Source of the DNA: Pseudomonas mendocina
Lineage (GTDB): Bacteria; Pseudomonadota; Gammaproteobacteria; Pseudomonadales; Pseudomonadaceae
Length of the DNA stretch: 64,000 nt
Assembly: GCF_003008615.1 (NCBI RefSeq)
Contig: NZ_CP027657.1
Location: 1,364,001 to 1,428,000, forward strand
Direction: 5' to 3'
Position 1 is the stretch's first letter. Every line of letters begins with the position of its first letter. The position numbers were made by a program, and so were the translations under genes. The notes below the pieces were generated by a model, which was given only the letters and a program-made list of their open reading frames with translations, searched no databases and had not been told where the DNA came from. Of this stretch, positions 59,865 to 64,000 are shown in pieces.

Positions 59865-60941
59865 TTAGCCGATATAACGACGGGGCACACGAGCGGTGAC
59901 CTTGGTCAGCAGCTCGTAGCCAATGGTGCCGCAGGCTGCTGCTACCTCGTCCACCAGCAGGTTCGTTCCCCATAGCTCCACCGACGAATCGATATCGGCC
60001 TCTGGCAAGTCGGTGATATCCACCGCCAGCATGTCCATCGATACCCGCCCAACCAGCGCTGCACGCTGGCCAGCCACCAGTACTGGTGTACCGCTCGGTG
60101 CGTGGCGCGGGTAACCGTCGGCGTAGCCACAACTGACCGTGGCGATTCGCGATGGGCGCTCGGCCACCCAGGTCGCGCCATAGCCAACACTGTCGCCCAC
60201 CGCGACTTCACGCACGGCGATGACCCGTGCAGCCAGGGTCATCGCCGGTTTCAGACCGAGCTCAGAGACGCCAAGATCGGCAAAAGGCGTGGCGCCGTAA
60301 AGCATGATGCCGGGACGCAACCAATCCATATGCGCAGCGGGAATAGTGAGCACGGCAGCCGAATTGGCCAATGAGCGGTGATCGAAATCGAGATCCAGCA
60401 CATCGAGAAAGCGTTCGACCTGCTGTTCGGTCAACGGGTGACCGCGCTCGTCGGCGCAAGCGAAGTGGCTGATCAGATTGAGCTCGGCCAGCTGTGCAGT
60501 GCCTTGCAGGTGTGCATGCCACTGACGCAAGCCGGCAGCATCGAAACCCAGACGATGCATCCCGGAGTCCAGCTTGAGCCAGACGTTGAGCGGTCGCGAT
60601 AGCTCGCTGCCAAGCAATGCCGCAGCCTGCACCGCACTCTGCACCACCACGTCCAGACCGAGTTGGGCGGCGATGGCATATTCACCGGCCTCGAAGCAGC
60701 CTTCAAGCAGCAGGATGCGCGCCTCGCCATGCATCGCACGCACCTCTGCCGCCTCCTCCAGGCTGGCCACGGCGAAACCGTCAGCCACTTCATGCAGCGC
60801 CGTGACCACTTCACGCACACCATGGCCATAGGCGTTGGCCTTGACCACGGCGAACGCCTGGCGCCCTGGCGCGCAGCGCTTGGCGACAGCGTAATTGTGG
60901 GCGATGGCGGAAAGGTCAACGATGGCAGCAAGCGGACGCAT
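59865..60941 (-). CDS. alr: Alanine racemase
   Basis: This PLP enzyme (358 aa) interconverts L- and D-alanine for peptidoglycan. The N-terminal barrel carries the PLP lysine K34 in AVVKANAYGHG, and the catalytic tyrosine is in GDSVGYGATW. RLGFD, HFACADE and RPGIMLYG are also conserved. The start at 60941 opens with MRPLAAIVDLSAIAHNY. Placed after dnaB as in P. aeruginosa (PA4930), so alr is preferred to dadX. Confidence 0.95.
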   Translation of the reverse strand: MRPLAAIVDLSAIAHNYAVAKRCAPGRQAFAVVKANAYGHGVREVVTALHEVADGFAVASLEEAAEVRAMHGEARILLLEGCFEAGEYAIAAQLGLDVVVQSAVQAAALLGSELSRPLNVWLKLDSGMHRLGFDAAGLRQWHAHLQGTAQLAELNLISHFACADERGHPLTEQQVERFLDVLDLDFDHRSLANSAAVLTIPAAHMDWLRPGIMLYGATPFADLGVSELGLKPAMTLAARVIAVREVAVGDSVGYGATWVAERPSRIATVSCGYADGYPRHAPSGTPVLVAGQRAALVGRVSMDMLAVDITDLPEADIDSSVELWGTNLLVDEVAAACGTIGYELLTKVTARVPRRYIG

Positions 60942-60958
60942 GACAGAAGGCCTGAACG

Positions 60959-60998
60959 AAAAACGGGCGCCCATCTTAACCGCTGGACGCCCGTTTTC
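60959..60998 (-). terminator. Rho-independent terminator after dnaB
   Basis: On the minus strand AAAACGGGCG and CGCCCGTTTTT pair around a loop of about 18 bases, with the T run at the 3' end. It lies between dnaB and alr, so the two genes are probably separate units. Confidence 0.7.
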
Positions 60999-61117
60999 AT
61001 TGATCTGTGCCACGCCCTCATGGCTGCGAAAACCATCGCGGGGTGGGCAGGATGCAAGGAGCACACAGCCAGCGAAGTGGCCCTGTGCTCGTGAGAGTGA
61101 CTACAGGAGGTCTGGAT

Positions 61118-62512
61118 CTATTCGTCGTCGAACTGATAACTGCCCGGCGCCAGGTTCTCGAAGCGCGAGTACTTGCCGAGGAAAGCCAGACGCGCCGTAC
61201 CCAACGGACCGTTACGCTGCTTGCCAATGATGATTTCCGCCACACCCTTGTACTCGGTCTCCGGGTGGTACACCTCGTCGCGGTATACGAACAGGATGAT
61301 ATCGGCGTCCTGCTCGATCGCACCGGATTCACGCAAGTCGGAGTTGATCGGGCGCTTGTTGGGACGCTGCTCCAGACCCCGGTTGAGCTGCGACAGGGCG
61401 ATGACCGGACAGTTGAATTCCTTGGCCAGGCCTTTGAGCGAGCGCGAAATCTCGGAGATTTCGTTGACCCGGCTGTCGCCACTGGAACCCGGAATCTGCA
61501 TCAGCTGCAGGTAGTCGACCATGATCAGGCCGATCTCGCCATGCTCACGGGCCAACCGGCGGGTACGCGCACGCATCTCGCTCGGGGAAATACCGGCGGT
61601 ATCGTCGATGAACAGCTTGCGGTCGTTGAGCAGGTTGACCGCGCTGGTCAGCCGCGGCCAATCGTCGTCATCCAGTTGGCCGGCACGCACCTTGGTCTGG
61701 TCGATACGCCCCAGCGAGGCGAGCATACGAATGACGATGGACTCCGAAGGCATCTCCAGGGAGTACACCAGAATCGCCTTGTCGCTGCGCATCAGCGCGT
61801 TTTCCACCAGGTTCATGGCGAAGGTGGTCTTACCCATCGACGGGCGACCGGCGACGATGATCATATCGGCCGGTTGCAGGCCGCTGGTCAGGTTGTCCAG
61901 GTCGTCGAAGCCGGTAGACAAACCGGTAATCGCATCGCCGTTGTTGAACAGTGTGTCGATACGGTCGATGGCCTTGACCAGAATGTCATTGATGCCCACC
62001 GGGCCACCGGTTTTCGGTCGATCTTCGGCGATCTGGAAGATCAAGCGCTCAGCTTCGTCGAGAATCTCCTCGCCGGTACGGCCTTCCGGGGCGTAGGCAC
62101 TGTCGGCGATCTCATTGCTGATGCCGATCAGTTTTCGCAAGGTGGCTCGCTCGCGAATGATCTGCGCATAGGCCTTGATGTTGGCGACCGACGGCGTGTT
62201 CTTGGCCAACTCGGCGAGATAAGCCAGGCCGCCGACCTGCGACAACTGCCCTTCCTTGTCCAACTGCTCGGACAGGGTCACCACGTCGAAGGGTTCGTTA
62301 CGCTCGGCCAGCTTGAAGATGGCGCGAAAGATCAACCGATGATCGTGACGGTAGAAATCGACATCGGATACCCCATCGAGTACGCGCTCCCAGGCATTGT
62401 TGTCGAGCATCAGGCCACCCAATACCGCCTGTTCCGCCTCGATGGAGTGCGGTGGCACTTTCAAGGCAGCGGTCTGCAGGTCGTATTGCTCGGGAATGGT
62501 GATGTCGTTCAT
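61118..62512 (-). CDS. dnaB: Replicative DNA helicase DnaB
   Basis: This hexameric 5'-3' helicase (464 aa) of the replication fork has an N-terminal primase-interacting domain (about 15-125; PHSIEAEQAVLGGLMLD) and a RecA-like motor. Walker A is AGRPSMGKTT (221-230), with LIMVDYLQLM as Walker B and SQLNRGLEQR / FVYRDEVY later. No intein is present. The ATG at 62512 opens with MNDITIPEQYDLQ; the upstream in-frame ATG is not needed. Confidence 0.97.
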   Translation of the reverse strand: MNDITIPEQYDLQTAALKVPPHSIEAEQAVLGGLMLDNNAWERVLDGVSDVDFYRHDHRLIFRAIFKLAERNEPFDVVTLSEQLDKEGQLSQVGGLAYLAELAKNTPSVANIKAYAQIIRERATLRKLIGISNEIADSAYAPEGRTGEEILDEAERLIFQIAEDRPKTGGPVGINDILVKAIDRIDTLFNNGDAITGLSTGFDDLDNLTSGLQPADMIIVAGRPSMGKTTFAMNLVENALMRSDKAILVYSLEMPSESIVIRMLASLGRIDQTKVRAGQLDDDDWPRLTSAVNLLNDRKLFIDDTAGISPSEMRARTRRLAREHGEIGLIMVDYLQLMQIPGSSGDSRVNEISEISRSLKGLAKEFNCPVIALSQLNRGLEQRPNKRPINSDLRESGAIEQDADIILFVYRDEVYHPETEYKGVAEIIIGKQRNGPLGTARLAFLGKYSRFENLAPGSYQFDDE

Positions 62513-62539
62513 AGGCTCGGGAAGAAAATACAGCGGTAG

Positions 62540-62579
62540 AAAAAACAAAGGGCACGGATCGCATAGCGATGCCGTGCCC
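62540..62579 (-). terminator. Rho-independent terminator after rplI
   Basis: On the minus strand GGGCACGGCATCGC and GCGATCCGTGCCC pair, followed by TTTGTTTTTT. It ends the ribosomal-protein transcript just before dnaB. Confidence 0.88.
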
Positions 62580-62630
62580 GATTGTCAGCAGACCTGCAGC
62601 AGAGTGCAAGCCCGCTTGGCGGCTGCTTAA

Positions 62631-63077
62631 TTAAGCGGCAACCACGATCACCTTGACGGTGGCTTCGACGTCGGTGTGCAGGTGCACAGCTACGTCGTAT
62701 TCGCCAACCTGGCGAATGGTGCCGTTCGGCAGACGCACTTCAGCTTTGGCCACTTCAACGCCGGAGGCGGTCAGGGCATCAGCGATGTCGTGGGTACCGA
62801 TGGAACCGAACAGCTTGCCTTCATCGCCAGCGGTGGCGGTGATGGTGACTTCCAGTTCAGCCAGTTGAGCAGCGCGAGATTCAGCGGAAGCTTTCTTCTC
62901 GGCAGCGGCTTTTTCCAGCTCGGCGCGACGTGCTTCGAAAGCAGCGACGTTGGCTTCGGTGGCAGCGGTAGCTTTGCCTTGCGGCAGCAGGAAGTTACGG
63001 CCGTAACCAGCCTTAACGTTCACTTTGTCGCCCAGGTTGCCCAGATTGGCGATTTTTTCCAGCAGGATGACTTCCAT
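62631..63077 (-). CDS. rplI: 50S ribosomal protein L9
   Basis: L9 (148 aa) is full length: the N-terminal rRNA-binding lobe ([32 protein letters not shown]), the long connecting helix rich in alanine, glutamate and lysine, and the C-terminal lobe ([28 protein letters not shown]). GAGG precedes the ATG. rpsF and rpsR are expected beyond the window edge, after the membrane-protein gene. Confidence 0.98.
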   Translation of the reverse strand: MEVILLEKIANLGNLGDKVNVKAGYGRNFLLPQGKATAATEANVAAFEARRAELEKAAAEKKASAESRAAQLAELEVTITATAGDEGKLFGSIGTHDIADALTASGVEVAKAEVRLPNGTIRQVGEYDVAVHLHTDVEATVKVIVVAA

Positions 63078-63098
63078 TTGGGTCTTACCTCTTAACTT

Positions 63099-63986
63099 TT
63101 AACCTTCACCGTTCGTGGGGCCACTCTTGCGAGCGAGGCGACCACGAAAATCAAACAGACTATCGACCAGAGCCAGGACAACCAGCAGCGGATAGATCAG
63201 GTGCATTACCACCAGCAGCGTCACGTACAGCCCGACCAGCCAGAAGCGGCCGAGCCCACCCTTTTCCACCAGGCCGTGCACCAGGGCGACCCCAGCGACC
63301 AGCAGCGGCACACTGCACAGCGGCGTCAGCATGCCCATCTCCGGCCCAAGATTGGGACCGATCAGCATGCCCGCCAGCAGCACAAGCGCCTGCGGCAGAG
63401 ATAGTCTCAGCGCACGGAATTCGCGACCGAAACCACCCGGGTTGTACAACGCTGCCTGCCAGTAACGCCCAAGCATCAGGCTCAGCAGGCTGACGATCTG
63501 CAGCAAGGACGCCATCAGTCCGATCAGCACTGGTGTGATCAGGCCCTCAAGGCGCGCGCGTTCGTCCACCGACATCTGTTGGTGAACCCCGTCGAGCATG
63601 GTCGGCAGGAGCTTTTTCAGCTCACCGGCCATGGCCTCGATGGGTTCGCGGAAAACCGCCCCAAGAATAAGCCCATACACCAGGCCCAGCACCACACTGC
63701 ACAACAGTATGCGGTTCCACGACCAGCCAGCGCGCAAAAACAACGCCAGCCCCAGCGCGCCACCAAGCACCAGCAAGGTGCGGGGTTCGCCGAAATACCA
63801 CCAGACAAGCGCCGGCAGCATGGCCCACGCCAGAATGCCAATGGCATCGTTGGCTCCGCGCCGCAGCAGCACCAGGCTACCGGCGGCGGCACTCAACCAG
63901 AACAACAGCGGCATCGCTGCCGACCCGACCACCACGAGGGTGGCCTGCATACGGCCGCGCATGATGTATTCAGCAAGGGCGCGCAT
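63099..63986 (-). CDS. DUF2232-like polytopic membrane protein
   Basis: This 295-residue protein has about eight hydrophobic segments and sits between rpsR (outside) and rplI, the usual place of the DUF2232 (YybS-like) membrane protein in Pseudomonas (PA4933). Recognisable pieces are MRALAEYIMRGRMQATLVVVGSAAMPLLFWLSAA and MLGRYWQAALYNPGGFGREFRALRL. Function unknown. AAGGA precedes the ATG, and rplI starts 21 bases after its stop. Confidence 0.85.
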   Translation of the reverse strand: MRALAEYIMRGRMQATLVVVGSAAMPLLFWLSAAAGSLVLLRRGANDAIGILAWAMLPALVWWYFGEPRTLLVLGGALGLALFLRAGWSWNRILLCSVVLGLVYGLILGAVFREPIEAMAGELKKLLPTMLDGVHQQMSVDERARLEGLITPVLIGLMASLLQIVSLLSLMLGRYWQAALYNPGGFGREFRALRLSLPQALVLLAGMLIGPNLGPEMGMLTPLCSVPLLVAGVALVHGLVEKGGLGRFWLVGLYVTLLVVMHLIYPLLVVLALVDSLFDFRGRLARKSGPTNGEG

Positions 63987-64000
63987 GCGATCTATTCCTT

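Noticed and set aside
61118..62512. Intein in dnaB
   Set aside because: Length (464 aa) and continuous motifs show no insertion.
61007..62539. 510-codon open frame antisense to dnaB
   Set aside because: dnaB is unmistakable on the other strand, and the antisense protein matches nothing known.

Overview
The window reads as a chromosomal segment of a Pseudomonas (sensu lato): high GC, long operons, azurin, and a gene order that largely follows the P. aeruginosa region from the urea transporter (about PA4858) through the split urease locus, desB/desC/desT and azu to alr-dnaB-rplI (about PA4930-PA4932). That comparison is from memory, not from an alignment. No tRNA, rRNA, CRISPR array, prophage or intact insertion sequence was found. 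Mobile-looking DNA is limited to short GC-rich palindromic repeats in intergenic gaps.

Layout. 0-7 kb: the 3' end of an allophanate hydrolase gene, a GntR/FCD regulator and the urea ABC transporter urtABCDE. 7.2-16.4 kb: a class II aldolase-like gene, then a class III aminotransferase, a divergent MocR-type PLP regulator, a four-gene amino-acid-type ABC importer, a YdfG-like SDR reductase and a TauE/SafE exporter. The last eight genes match the composition of the known taurine-nitrogen/isethionate-excretion clusters. 16.5-20.3 kb: ureD-ureA-GNAT-ureB-ureC. 20.4-28.5 kb: hemerythrin, a small zinc-finger protein, an oxaloacetate decarboxylase-like enzyme, an orphan type II secretion F protein, three orphan periplasmic binding proteins and three membrane proteins. 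28.6-33 kb: a YegD-type Hsp70, small genes, an AEC transporter and a secreted protein built from eight near-identical 21-residue repeats. 33-36 kb: desB-desC divergent from desT, with two palindromic operators between them. 36-38.5 kb: the second urease block, ureEFG plus hupE/ureJ. 38.7-43.4 kb: GDPD, LysE, LOG, DUF808 and azurin, with intergenic gaps unusually rich in DnaA-box-like sequences. 43.5-50.3 kb: a three-gene transglutaminase / circularly permuted ATP-grasp / alpha-E operon. 50.5-51.9 kb: a decayed efflux locus in which an adaptor N-terminus is joined to a TolC protein. 52-64 kb: a diheme cytochrome with a beta-helix lipoprotein, a methyltransferase, YgiQ, a 7TM-DISM diguanylate cyclase, alr, dnaB, rplI and a DUF2232-like membrane protein.

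Functionally the left half is a nitrogen-scavenging region. Urea is imported by Urt and can be split by nickel urease (two blocks 16 kb apart). The allophanate hydrolase tail implies a second, ATP-dependent urea carboxylase route. The neighbouring aminotransferase cluster probably takes amino nitrogen from an organic amine, most likely taurine, and exports the carbon skeleton. The right half is mostly core genome, with three accessory points of interest: the tandem-repeat secreted protein, the ATP-grasp/alpha-E/transglutaminase operon and the decayed efflux gene.
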